Of a DNA stretch of 64,000 nucleotides, positions 21,986-30,800 are shown in pieces; the first letter of the stretch is position 1; each line of letters opens with the position of its first letter. Below the pieces are notes generated by a model, which did no database searches, was not told the origin of the DNA, and saw only the letters and a program-made list of their open reading frames with translations. Both the position numbers and the translations under genes were made by a program. Source of the DNA: Actinomadura citrea (GTDB lineage: Bacteria > Actinomycetota > Actinomycetes > Streptosporangiales > Streptosporangiaceae); NCBI RefSeq assembly GCF_013409045.1, contig NZ_JACCBT010000001.1:5084001-5148000 (forward strand), read 5' to 3'.

Positions 21986-22777
21986 TCAGCGGCGCGGGCG
22001 CACGGCGACGTCGTAGTCGACCTTGTGCTTCGCCAGTTCGGCCAGCGCCTCCGGCGCCGCCCCGTCGTCGACGACGACGCGCTCGAAGTCGCTCAGCGGC
22101 GCGACCCGGTGCAGCGCGGTGCGGCCCAGCTTCGTGTGGTCCACCAGCAGGACGTTGCGGACGGCGCTGCGCAGCATGGCCCGCTTGACGACCACGACCC
22201 GCTGCTCCTGGTGGCCGGCGTTGCCCGCCGACACCGCCGAGGTCGACACGAAGCACAGGTCGACCTGCAGGGACTCGATCATCTCGACGCACGAGACGCC
22301 CATGAAGGAGTTGTGCAGCGGGTCGTAGTCGCCGCCGAGCGCGATCAGCCGGATGCCCTGCACCGGGGCCAGCAGGTTCAATCCGTCCAGGAAGTTGGTG
22401 ACGATCGTCAGCGGGCCGAGGCCGGGGAGCCGCCGGGCCAGGGCGAGGGCCGTCGTCGAGTCGTCGAGCATGATCGCCATGCCGGGCTCGACCAGCTCCG
22501 CCGCCCTGGCGGCGACGGCCTCCTTCTCGTCGCGCATCGTCTTGGCGCGGTAGGCGACGCTGCTCTCGAAGACCCCGGACCGCTGCGCGGTGACCCCGCC
22601 GCGGTACTTGCGGACGATGCCCTGGCGCTCCAGCTCGTCCAGGTCGCGGTGGATCGTCATGAGGCTGACCCCGAACCGCTCGGCGAGCCCGGCGGCCGTC
22701 CCCGACCCCGCGGCGAGCACCGCCTCGGCGATCGCGTCCTGCCGCTGCGCGGGCCCCCGCCGCTGCCGGTCGCTCAT
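21986..22777 (-). CDS. DeoR-family transcriptional regulator
   Basis: 263 residues. The N-terminal helix-turn-helix ERFGVSLMTIHRDLDELE (about 28-45) and the following GIVRKYRGG form the DeoR signature. The C-terminal part is the sugar-phosphate-sensing domain (MLDDSTTALALARRL, GGDYDPLHNSFMG, ALGG). DeoR proteins repress sugar operons and release DNA when they bind a phosphorylated intermediate, which here would be the product of an FGGY kinase. It lies upstream of the transporter genes on the same strand, and shared palindromes at both promoters support autoregulation and control of the operon. Confidence 0.88.
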   Translation of the reverse strand: MSDRQRRGPAQRQDAIAEAVLAAGSGTAAGLAERFGVSLMTIHRDLDELERQGIVRKYRGGVTAQRSGVFESSVAYRAKTMRDEKEAVAARAAELVEPGMAIMLDDSTTALALARRLPGLGPLTIVTNFLDGLNLLAPVQGIRLIALGGDYDPLHNSFMGVSCVEMIESLQVDLCFVSTSAVSAGNAGHQEQRVVVVKRAMLRSAVRNVLLVDHTKLGRTALHRVAPLSDFERVVVDDGAAPEALAELAKHKVDYDVAVRPRR

Positions 22778-22812
22778 GCCCCGCTCCTTCGTCCGGACGC
22801 CAGGCCAGAAGT

Positions 22813-22829
22813 TAACACCAGTAATGTTA
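22813..22829. promoter_or_regulatory. Palindromic operator upstream of DeoR gene
   Basis: TAACACCAGTAATGTTA, with flanking T and A extending each arm to TTAACA...TGTTAA. It has the same arms and seven-base spacing as the palindrome in the sugar operon promoter and lies 36 bases upstream of the DeoR start, pointing to autoregulation. Confidence 0.65.
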
Positions 22830-22847
22830 AGAGCTCAACTCACCCGG

Positions 22848-23240
22848 TCACCGGTCGCCGCCCCCGGTCGTCGGCAGGCCCGCCGCGCGCCAGGCCTTGA
22901 ACCCGCCCACGACGTCAGTCGCGCGGGTCAGCCCGAGGTCGTGCAGGGAGGCGGCGGCGAGGCTGGAGGTGTAGCCCTCCGAGCAGAACACGATGACGCG
23001 CAGGTCGTGGCCGGTGGCCTGGGGCAGCCGGGCGCCCGAGGCCGGGTCGAAGCGCCACTCCAGGACGTTGCGCTCCACGATCAGCGCGTCCGGGATCTCG
23101 CCCTCCTGCGCGCGCTGGGCGGCCGGGCGGATGTCGACCAGCACCGCCCCTTCTCTCATCTCGTCGTGAGCCTGGTCGGGGTGGACGCGCGCGAGCCGGT
23201 CGCGCGCCGCGGCGAGGATGTCATCGATAGTGCGTGCCAT
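22848..23240 (-). CDS. Rhodanese-like domain protein
   Basis: 130 residues, a single rhodanese domain: LVDIRPAAQRAQEGEIPDA in the N-terminal half and the active-site loop VIVFCSEGYTSSLAA with the persulfide-carrying Cys, then DVVGGFKAWRAAGLP at the C-terminus. It transfers sulfur to an acceptor such as cyanide or a thiol. It starts 21 bases after the stop of the Gfo/Idh oxidoreductase and is probably co-transcribed with it. Confidence 0.85.
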   Translation of the reverse strand: MARTIDDILAAARDRLARVHPDQAHDEMREGAVLVDIRPAAQRAQEGEIPDALIVERNVLEWRFDPASGARLPQATGHDLRVIVFCSEGYTSSLAAASLHDLGLTRATDVVGGFKAWRAAGLPTTGGGDR

Positions 23241-23261
23241 GGACCAAGCATGGCAGGCAGG

Positions 23262-24134
23262 TCAGGCCAGCTGCGCCTCGGCCGAGGCGAGCACCTCCTG
23301 GATCCGCAGGCCGTGGGCGGCGTCCAGCGCCGGGCCCGCGCCGCTCCGGACGGCGGCGGCGAACTCGGCCACCATCGTGGCGAAAGCGTCGTCGCCGAGC
23401 TGCGACCAGTCGAGCCGCGCGTGGCCGCCCCGCCCGTACACCTCGACGTGGGCGGGCGGGAGCTCCCCCATGCCCGCCATCGACACCGACGCCTGGCTGA
23501 TCGCGCCGCCCTCGTGCTCCAGCATCAGCCCCAGCCAGCCGAGCGGGTCGCCGTGCGCGCGCACGGCGGCGACCCGGCCGAGCGCGGCGTCCAGCAGGTC
23601 GACGATGTGGGGGCCGAGGTCGAGCAGCGCCCCCTTCTCCAGCCGCCACGGCGTGGCGAAGGGGCCCCCGCTCAGCACGGACGAGACGAACGAGCCGTAG
23701 CCGCCGAACGGCTCCAGCCCCCGCGCCCGGTCGAGGAAGTCGCGGGCGGCGCGCGAGTAGCGCAGCGTCAGGACCATCTGCGAGACGACGCCCGCCTCGG
23801 CGACGGCGCCCGCAAGGCGGCGGGCGCCGTCCAGGTCCATGGCGAGGGGCTTCTCCAGCAGGACGGCCTTGCCCGCCCGGGCGGCCCGGGCGGCGAGGTC
23901 GGCCTGCACGTCCGGCGGGACGGAGAACGCCACGGCCTCGCAGGCGTCGAACAGCTCCTCGATCCGCTCGAACGAGGGCGCGCCGTGCTCGCCGGCCAGT
24001 GCGGCGGACGCCTCGGGCCGCCGGGCCCACACGCCCGCGAGCCGCGTGGCCGGACCCGCCGCCAGCGCCGGCGCGTGCACCATCCCCGCCCAGGGTCCCG
24101 CCCCGACCAGCCCCACCGCCACGGAATCGCTCAT
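23262..24134 (-). CDS. Gfo/Idh/MocA-family NAD(P)-dependent oxidoreductase
   Basis: 290 residues, shorter than the usual 330-380. The N-terminal Rossmann site is VGLVGAGPWAGMVHAPAL, and the conserved VLLEKPLAMD (Lys of the active site) is at about 95-104. The C-terminal beta-sheet domain includes GPHIVDLLDAALG, with the His expected of the family. Members oxidise or reduce cyclic sugars, inositols or related alcohols. It may serve the nearby sugar operon, but it is separated from it by the rhodanese gene and the DeoR gene. Confidence 0.82.
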   Translation of the reverse strand: MSDSVAVGLVGAGPWAGMVHAPALAAGPATRLAGVWARRPEASAALAGEHGAPSFERIEELFDACEAVAFSVPPDVQADLAARAARAGKAVLLEKPLAMDLDGARRLAGAVAEAGVVSQMVLTLRYSRAARDFLDRARGLEPFGGYGSFVSSVLSGGPFATPWRLEKGALLDLGPHIVDLLDAALGRVAAVRAHGDPLGWLGLMLEHEGGAISQASVSMAGMGELPPAHVEVYGRGGHARLDWSQLGDDAFATMVAEFAAAVRSGAGPALDAAHGLRIQEVLASAEAQLA

Positions 24135-24194
24135 GGGACAAACGTAGACGATCTACCAGCTTTCCGGCGCAGTGCGCGGCGGGGGCGGCGGGCG

Positions 24195-24584
24195 TCAGCC
24201 GAGCTGGACGCCGAAGAACAGCGCGAGGAGCGCGCCCAGGGCCCCGAGCGCGCCCCAGGCGGCGAGCCCGGCCTTGGACGTGGCGCGGGTGTGCAGGAAC
24301 GCGGCCACGCCCGACAGCAGGACGAACACCAGCTTCACCTCCAGGGTGCGCTGGGCGGCGCCTTCCAGGTCGTCCGCGACGATGTTCCAGACGCCGGTGA
24401 GGACGAGGACGGCGAACGCGGGCCAGGCGATCGTGTTGAACCGGCGGGCGGCGGCTTTGGTGACGCCCTCGTGGCCGCGCAGCGCGGGCACGAGCGCGCC
24501 GAGGGTGATCTGCCCGCCGACCCAGATCGTCGCGGCGAGCACATGCAGGAAGATCCGCACGTCGGCGGTGGTGACGGCGAGCAC
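24195..24584 (-). CDS. CopD-like small integral membrane protein
   Basis: 129 residues with four hydrophobic segments. The first contains FLHVLAATIWVGGQITLG, the His/Trp/Gly pattern seen in CopD and related heme-or-copper membrane proteins. GVWNIVADD and KLVFVLLSGVAAFLHTRA follow. The start is the GTG at 24584, preceded by GGAGG; the longer in-frame extension lacks coding character. It lies between the nar operon and the oxidoreductase on the same strand. A copper or heme role is inference. Confidence 0.65.
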   Translation of the reverse strand: MLAVTTADVRIFLHVLAATIWVGGQITLGALVPALRGHEGVTKAAARRFNTIAWPAFAVLVLTGVWNIVADDLEGAAQRTLEVKLVFVLLSGVAAFLHTRATSKAGLAAWGALGALGALLALFFGVQLG

Positions 24585-24679
24585 GAGGGGCCTCCGAGGA
24601 CGGACCGGGCAGGTGGTGGGACGGGTCGCCCCGGACGTTACCGCCCGCCCCGGCGGTGTCCGGCGAAGACCCGGGCGCC

Positions 24680-25453
24680 TCAGGTGGTCCGCTCCCATCC
24701 CCGGCGGGGACGGTGCATGCCGAGCTGCTCGTCACGGCTGCGGTAGACGATGTAGGGGCGGGTCAGGTAGCCGACGGGCGCGGTGAGCATGTGGACCAGG
24801 CGGGTGAACGGCCAGATGGAGAACAGCACGAGCGCGCTGATCGCATGGAGCTGGAACAGGATCGGCACACCGGTCATCAGGTCGGGGTCGGGCCGCAGGT
24901 AGAAGATCGACCGGAACCAGGGGGAGACCGTTTCCCGGTAGTCGTAGCCGCCTCCGACGATGTTCGCGACGACGGTCGCGGACAGGCCGAGGACGATGGT
25001 CAACGCCAGGACGGCGTACATGAGCTTGTCGTTGCGGGTGGTGGCGGAGAACACCGGCCCGACCGTGCGGCGACGGTAGATCAGGATCGCCAGTCCGGCC
25101 AGGGTGCAGAAGCCCGCGACGGTGCCGAGCACCACGGCGACGACGTGGTACATGCCCTCGGTCACGCCGGCGGCCTCCGTCCAGTCGTCGGGGATCAGCA
25201 GCCCGCCGACGTGGCCGAGCGCCACGAGGATGATGCCGAAGTGGAACAGCGGGCTCCCGATGCGCAGCAGCCGCCGTTCGTAGAGCTGGGACGAGCGGGT
25301 CGTCCAGCCGAACTTGTCGTAGCGGTAGCGCCAGATGTGCCCGAGGACGAACACCACCAGGGCGACGTAAGGCAGGGCGACCCAGAGGAGGATGCCGGCG
25401 ACGCCGGGGTCGCCGCCGTTCTCGGCGGCGAGAACGGGCAGGTCACTGGTCAT
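24680..25453 (-). CDS. narI: Respiratory nitrate reductase gamma subunit
   Basis: 257 residues, five membrane segments. It carries the two b-type hemes that take electrons from menaquinol and pass them to NarH; likely heme histidines are in SPLFHFGIILVALGHVGG and in FQLHAISALVLFSIWPFTRLVHML. Length and layout match the NarI family. Its ATG overlaps the end of narJ by four bases. It is the last gene of narKGHJI. Confidence 0.93.
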   Translation of the reverse strand: MTSDLPVLAAENGGDPGVAGILLWVALPYVALVVFVLGHIWRYRYDKFGWTTRSSQLYERRLLRIGSPLFHFGIILVALGHVGGLLIPDDWTEAAGVTEGMYHVVAVVLGTVAGFCTLAGLAILIYRRRTVGPVFSATTRNDKLMYAVLALTIVLGLSATVVANIVGGGYDYRETVSPWFRSIFYLRPDPDLMTGVPILFQLHAISALVLFSIWPFTRLVHMLTAPVGYLTRPYIVYRSRDEQLGMHRPRRGWERTT

Positions 25454-26136
25454 GAGCGGGCTCCAAGAACGGGATCGGGCAGGAAGACCGGCCCCATGGC
25501 GGTCGCGTCGGCGCCGTAGGGGGCGAGGCCGACCTCCTCTTCGGGCGGGCCTTCGGCGACGAGCCGGGCCACGGCGTCCTCGGCCCGCCCGGTCAGCGGC
25601 GGCAGCGTGGCCGTGACGGCGTCCAGGACGGCCTTCCACGGCGACCCGGACTCGCTGAGGGCCAGGCGCAGGATCTCCAGGCCGGCGCGGTGCTCCAGGA
25701 GCAGCCGGCGTCCCTGTGCGAGGTCGCCGGTGGCGGCGAACTCCAGCACGACGGCCAGGTGGTCGGGCAGCTCGCCTTCGTCCAGGCCGAGCCCGGCCGC
25801 CTGGTACGCCTGCTTGAACCGCACCAGGGCCATGCCGCGTTTGCGGGTGTCCCCGTAGGCGTAGTACGTGAGGTAGAGGCAGCAGCGTTTGCGGTGGTCG
25901 AACGTGGCGACGTAGTCGGCCGCCAGCTCGCGCGGCGGGGTGGCGTCCAGATGGTCGAGGACGCGGCTCAGCGGCTCCGCGGCCGGCGGGGGCAGGCTCG
26001 CCACGGCCCGGCGCAGCAGCGGCCGCCGCCCGAGCAGTTCCTCGTCGGGGTAGCCGAGCAGCAGCGAGGCGACCTGCCAGGCGGTGGCGAGCTCGGTGTC
26101 GGTGAGACCTGCCTTGTTCGCGGGTCTGATCTTCAC
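25450..26136 (-). CDS. narJ: Nitrate reductase assembly chaperone
   Basis: 228 residues, all-helical NarJ/NarW family: ATAWQVASLLLGYPDEEL near the N-terminus, ADYVATFDHRKRCCLYLTYYAYGDTRKRG in the core (family signature). NarJ holds NarGH in the cytoplasm while the molybdenum cofactor is inserted. The start is the GTG at 26136, giving MKIRPANKAGLTD and a four-base overlap with the end of narH. The C-terminus overlaps narI. Confidence 0.92.
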   Translation of the reverse strand: MKIRPANKAGLTDTELATAWQVASLLLGYPDEELLGRRPLLRRAVASLPPPAAEPLSRVLDHLDATPPRELAADYVATFDHRKRCCLYLTYYAYGDTRKRGMALVRFKQAYQAAGLGLDEGELPDHLAVVLEFAATGDLAQGRRLLLEHRAGLEILRLALSESGSPWKAVLDAVTATLPPLTGRAEDAVARLVAEGPPEEEVGLAPYGADATAMGPVFLPDPVLGARS

Positions 26137-27875
26137 GGCCTGGGCTCCGTTCCGGCGTCGTCCGAGTCCGCGGACGGGTCGCCGCCCTCCCGGACCGGGC
26201 CCTCGTCGTCGTCGCGGGCGGGGAACAGTCCGGCGGGGGCGCCCTTGCCGTCCCAGTTGAGCAGGTTGACGCGCGTGTGCTTGTCGGCCGGGTCGACCGG
26301 GCTGTCGGAGGTCTGCCGCTCCCTGAGCATGTGGAAGTTCTCCACCGCGATGGGGCTGGCACCGCCGGACGCCTCGCCGAACGGCCCCGAGCCGCCGCCC
26401 AGCCCGGCTCCGCCCATTCCCGGTCCGCCCTCGTAGTCGAGCGCGCACTCCGTCGCCAGTTCCTCCAGGCCGTGGGCCTGCTCGGCGTGCGCGGGCGGGA
26501 TCACGTACCGCTCGTCGTACTTGGCCAGCGCCAGCAGCCGGTACATGTCGTACATCGCCTCCCCCGACATCCCGACCCCCTGGGGGATCGTGTCGTCGGG
26601 CTCGCGGCCGAGGTTGATGTCGCGCATGTAGGACCGCATCGCGGCCAGGCGCCGCAGCACGGCGTCCACCGGGGCGGTGTCCCCGGCGGTGAACAGTTCG
26701 GCGAGGTACTCGACCGGGATGCGCAGCGCGTCGATCGCGGCGAACAGGTTCCCCCCGTCCTCGGCGTCGTGGCCGGTGTCGCGGACGACGTCCACGACCG
26801 GCGACAGCGGCGGGATGTACCAGACCATCGGCATCGTCCGGTACTCCGGGTGCAGCGGCAGCGCCACCTTGTAGGTGTTGATCAGTGCGTGGATCGGGGA
26901 GCGCTGCGCGGCCTCGATCCAGTCGGCCGGGATGCCGTCGCGCTCGGCCGCCGCCACGACCTCCGGGTCGCTCGGGTCCAGGAACACCTGCCGCTGCGCC
27001 TCGTAGAGCCCGGTGTCGTCGGGGGTGGACGCGGCCTCCAGCACCTTGTCGGCGTCGTAAAGGATCAGCCCGATGTAGCGGAGCCGTCCCACGCAGGTCT
27101 CCGAGCAGACGGTGGGGATGCCGACCTCGACGCGCGGGAAGCAGAACGTGCACTTCTCGGCCTTGCCGGTGCGGTGGTTGAAGTACACCTTCTTGTACGG
27201 GCAGCCCGACACGCACATCCGCCAGCCGCGGCAGCGGTCCTGGTCGACCAGCACGATGCCGTCCTCGGTCCGCTTGTAGATCGCGCCGGACGGGCAGGAC
27301 GCCGCGCAGCTGGGGTTGAGGCAGTGCTCGCAGATCCGCGGCAGGTAGAACATGAAGGTCTTGTCGAACTCCATCTTCACCTTGTCGGAGATCTCCTTGA
27401 GCAGGACGTCCTTGGCACCGTGCTCGACCGAACCGCCGAGGTCGTCGTCCCAGTTCGCCGACCAGGAGACCTTCATGTCCCTGCCCGACAGCAGCGACTT
27501 CGGCCGTGCGACCGGCGTGTGCTCCTGCAGGGGCGCGTCGGTGAGGGTCTCGTAGTCGTAGGTCCAGGGCTCGTAGTAGTCGTCGATCCCGGGCAGCTTG
27601 GGGTTGGAGAAGATCGTCAGGAGCTTGCGGAGCCGGCCGCCGCCCTTGAGGGCGAGCCGGCCGCGCCGGTTCAGCGTCCAGCCGCCGCGCCAGCGCTCCT
27701 GGTCCTCGTACCGCCGAGGGTAGCCCTGCCCGGGCCGGGTCTCGACGTTGTTGAACCACACGTACTCGACGCCGCTGCGGTTGGTCCACGCCTGCTTGCA
27801 GGTGACCGAGCAGGTGTGGCACCCGATGCACTTGTCGAGGTTCATCACCATCGACATCTGCGCCATGACCCGCAT
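26133..27875 (-). CDS. narH: Respiratory nitrate reductase beta subunit
   Basis: 580 residues. Four cysteine clusters for iron-sulfur centres are visible: CIGCHTCSVTCKQ (about 16-28), CEHCLNPSCAASCP, CRGWRMCVSGCPYKK (the Trp in place of a Cys marks the 3Fe-4S centre) and CTFC...CSETCVG. It passes electrons from NarI to NarG on the cytoplasmic face. The C-terminal 60 residues are extended and charged beyond the usual end. It overlaps narG by one codon position (TGATG) and narJ by four bases. Confidence 0.94.
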   Translation of the reverse strand: MRVMAQMSMVMNLDKCIGCHTCSVTCKQAWTNRSGVEYVWFNNVETRPGQGYPRRYEDQERWRGGWTLNRRGRLALKGGGRLRKLLTIFSNPKLPGIDDYYEPWTYDYETLTDAPLQEHTPVARPKSLLSGRDMKVSWSANWDDDLGGSVEHGAKDVLLKEISDKVKMEFDKTFMFYLPRICEHCLNPSCAASCPSGAIYKRTEDGIVLVDQDRCRGWRMCVSGCPYKKVYFNHRTGKAEKCTFCFPRVEVGIPTVCSETCVGRLRYIGLILYDADKVLEAASTPDDTGLYEAQRQVFLDPSDPEVVAAAERDGIPADWIEAAQRSPIHALINTYKVALPLHPEYRTMPMVWYIPPLSPVVDVVRDTGHDAEDGGNLFAAIDALRIPVEYLAELFTAGDTAPVDAVLRRLAAMRSYMRDINLGREPDDTIPQGVGMSGEAMYDMYRLLALAKYDERYVIPPAHAEQAHGLEELATECALDYEGGPGMGGAGLGGGSGPFGEASGGASPIAVENFHMLRERQTSDSPVDPADKHTRVNLLNWDGKGAPAGLFPARDDDEGPVREGGDPSADSDDAGTEPRP

Positions 27876-30800
27876 CAGTACTGCACCTCCTGGGAGCGGC
27901 GGCGGATGACGGTGACCTCGTCGCGCTGGTTGCCGGTCGGGCCGAGGTAGTTGAACGCGAACGACAGCTGCGCGTACCCGCCGATGAGATGGCTCGGCTT
28001 GATCAGCAGCCGGGTCAGCGAGTTGTGGATGCCGCCGCGGCGGCCGGAGGTCTCCGACCGCGGGACGTCGATCAGCTTGTCCTGCGCGTGGTACATGTAC
28101 ACCGTGCCCTCCGGCATCCGGTGCGACACGATCGCCCGGGCGACGACGACGCCGTTGCGGTTCACCGCCTCGATCCAGTCGTTGTCGCGCACGCCGATCT
28201 TCGCGGCGTCCACCCCGCTCATCCAGATCACCGGGCCGCCGCGCGACAGCGACAGCATGAACAGGTTGTCCTGGTACTCCGAGTGGATCGACCACTTGTT
28301 GTGCGGGGTGAGGTAGCGGACGGTCAGCCCCAGCTCGCCGGTCTCGCCGAGCTCGGGCTCGCCGAACAGGGCGGACATGTTGAGCGGCGGGCGGAACGTC
28401 GGCAGCTGCTCGCCCAGCTCGGCCATCCAGTCGTGGTCGAGGTAGAAGTGCTGCCGCCCGGTCAGGGTGTGCCACGGCTTGAGCCGCTCCACATTGATCG
28501 TGAACGGCGAGTACCGGCGCCCGCCGGCCTCCGACCCCGACCATTCCGGGGAGGTGATGACGGGCACGGGACGCGCCTGGGTGTCGGCGAACGTGATCTG
28601 CCTGCCCTCGTGCTCGGCGGCCAGATCGGCGAGGCGCTGCCCGGTGCGCCGCTCCACCGCCCGGAATCCCTGGGTGGCGAGCTGCCCGTTCGTGGTCCCG
28701 GACATCGCCAGGATCATCTCGCAGGCGTGCACGTCGCGCCGCAGCGACGGACGCCCGTCCGCCGGGCCGCCCCGCACCACGCCGTTCTTGTGCCTCAGGT
28801 ACTCGACCGCGCCTTCCATGTCGAACGTGACGCCCTTGGTGGTCGCGCCGAGCCGCTCGGCGAGCGGGCCGAGCGCGGTCATCTTCGCGGCGACGGCCGG
28901 ATAGTCGCGCTCCACCGTCACCAGCTTCGGCATCGTCACTCCGGGGACGGGCTCGCATTCGCCCTCGGCCCAGTCGGCGACGCGTCCGTGGGGGGTGGCC
29001 ATCTCGTCGGGGGTGTCGTGCAGCAGCGGCACGGCGACGACGTCCTTGCGGACGCCCAGATGCCGTTCGGCGAGCCGGCTGAACTGGACGGCGATGTCCT
29101 GGAAGGCCCGCCAGTCGCTCCGGGTCTGCCACGGCGGCGCGATCGCGGGGTTGAACGAGTGCACGAACGGGTGCATGTCGGTGGTGTTGAGATCGTGCTT
29201 CTCGTACCAGGTCGCGGCCGGCAGCACGATGTCGGAGTAGACCGTGGTGCTGGTCATCCGGAAGTCCAGCGACAGCAGCAGGTCCAGCTTCCCGGCCGGG
29301 GCCTCGTCCCGCCAGACGACCTCCCTCGGGCGTTCGTCCGGCGGTGTCTCCTCCGCCCGTACGGCGTCGTCGGCGCCGAGCAGGTGCTTGAGGAAGTACT
29401 CGTTGCCCTTGGCGGACGAGCCCAGCAGGTTGGAGCGCCACACGGTCAGGACACGGGGGAAGTTCTCCGGGGCGTCGGGGTCCTGGCAGGCGAACTTCAG
29501 CCGGCCCGCCTTCAGCTCGTCCACGATGTGCTCGCCGGCCGGCCTCCCGGCGGCCTCCGCCTCGTCGGCGAGGGTGAGCGGGTTGCGGTCGAAGGTCGGG
29601 TAGGACGGCATCCAGCCCAGCCGTGCCGCCTGCGCGATCACGTCGGCCGTGGACCGTCCGGCGAGCTGCCCGCCGCCCGTCGCCGCCGACAGGGTGCCCG
29701 CGTCGAACTGGTCGTAGCGGAACTGGTCGGAATGCAGGTACCAGAAGGCGGTGCCGATCATCTGGCGGGGCGGGCGGGACCAGTCCAGCCCGAACGCCAG
29801 CTGCGCCCACCCGGTCACCGGGCGGCACTTCTCCTGCCCGACGTAGTGCGCCCAGCCGCCGCCGTTCACGCCCTGCCCGCCGGTCAGCGTGGTCAGCGCG
29901 AGGAACGTCCGGTAGATGGTGTCGGAGTGGAACCAGTGGTTGGTGCCAGCGCCCATGATGATCATCGACCGGCCGCGGGACTCCTCGGCGTTCGCCGCGA
30001 ACTCCCGCCCGATCCGCTCGGCCGCCCGCGCGGGGACGCCGGTGACCGTCTCCTGCCAGGCCGGTGTGCCCGGCTCCGACGCGTCGTCGTAGCCGGAAGG
30101 CCACGAACCGGGCAGCCCGGCCCGTCTCACCCCGTACTGGGCGAGCAGCAGGTCGAACACGGTCGTGACCAGATGGCCGCCGACCTCCCGGACCGGCACG
30201 CCCCTGCGGAGCGTTCCAGGGGCGCCGTCGACGCCGTCGAACCGGGCCAGCTCGATCTCGACCGTCTCGCCGCCCTCGACCGACAGCAGCGGGTCGGCGT
30301 CGCCCAGGTCCAGGTTCCACCTGCCCACGCCGGCGTCGCCGTACCGGAATCCGAGCGACCCGTTCGGCACCAGCGGATGCCCGGTGTTCGCGTCCAGGAT
30401 CACGGTCTTGAACGCGGCGTTCTCCGACTCCGCCTCCGCGCCCGGCAGGTCGGCCGCTGTGAGGAACTTGCCCGGGACGCAGGTGCCGTCGCGCTCCTCC
30501 AGCCGCACGAGGAAGGGCAGGTCGCTGTAGCGCTTGACGTAGTCGGCGAAGTACGTCGCCTGCCGGTCGACGAAGAACTCCTTGAGGATGACGTGCCCCA
30601 TGGCCATCGCCAGGGCGCCGTCGGTGCCGGGCTGGGCGGCCAGCCACTCGTCGGCGAACTTGACGTTGTCGGCGTAGTCCGGGGAGACGGCCACGACCTT
30701 CTGGCCCCGGTAGCGGGCCTCGGTCATCCAGTGCGCGTCCGGGGTGCGGGTCACCGGCAGGTTCGAGCCCCACATGATCAGGTAGCCAGCGTCCCACCAG

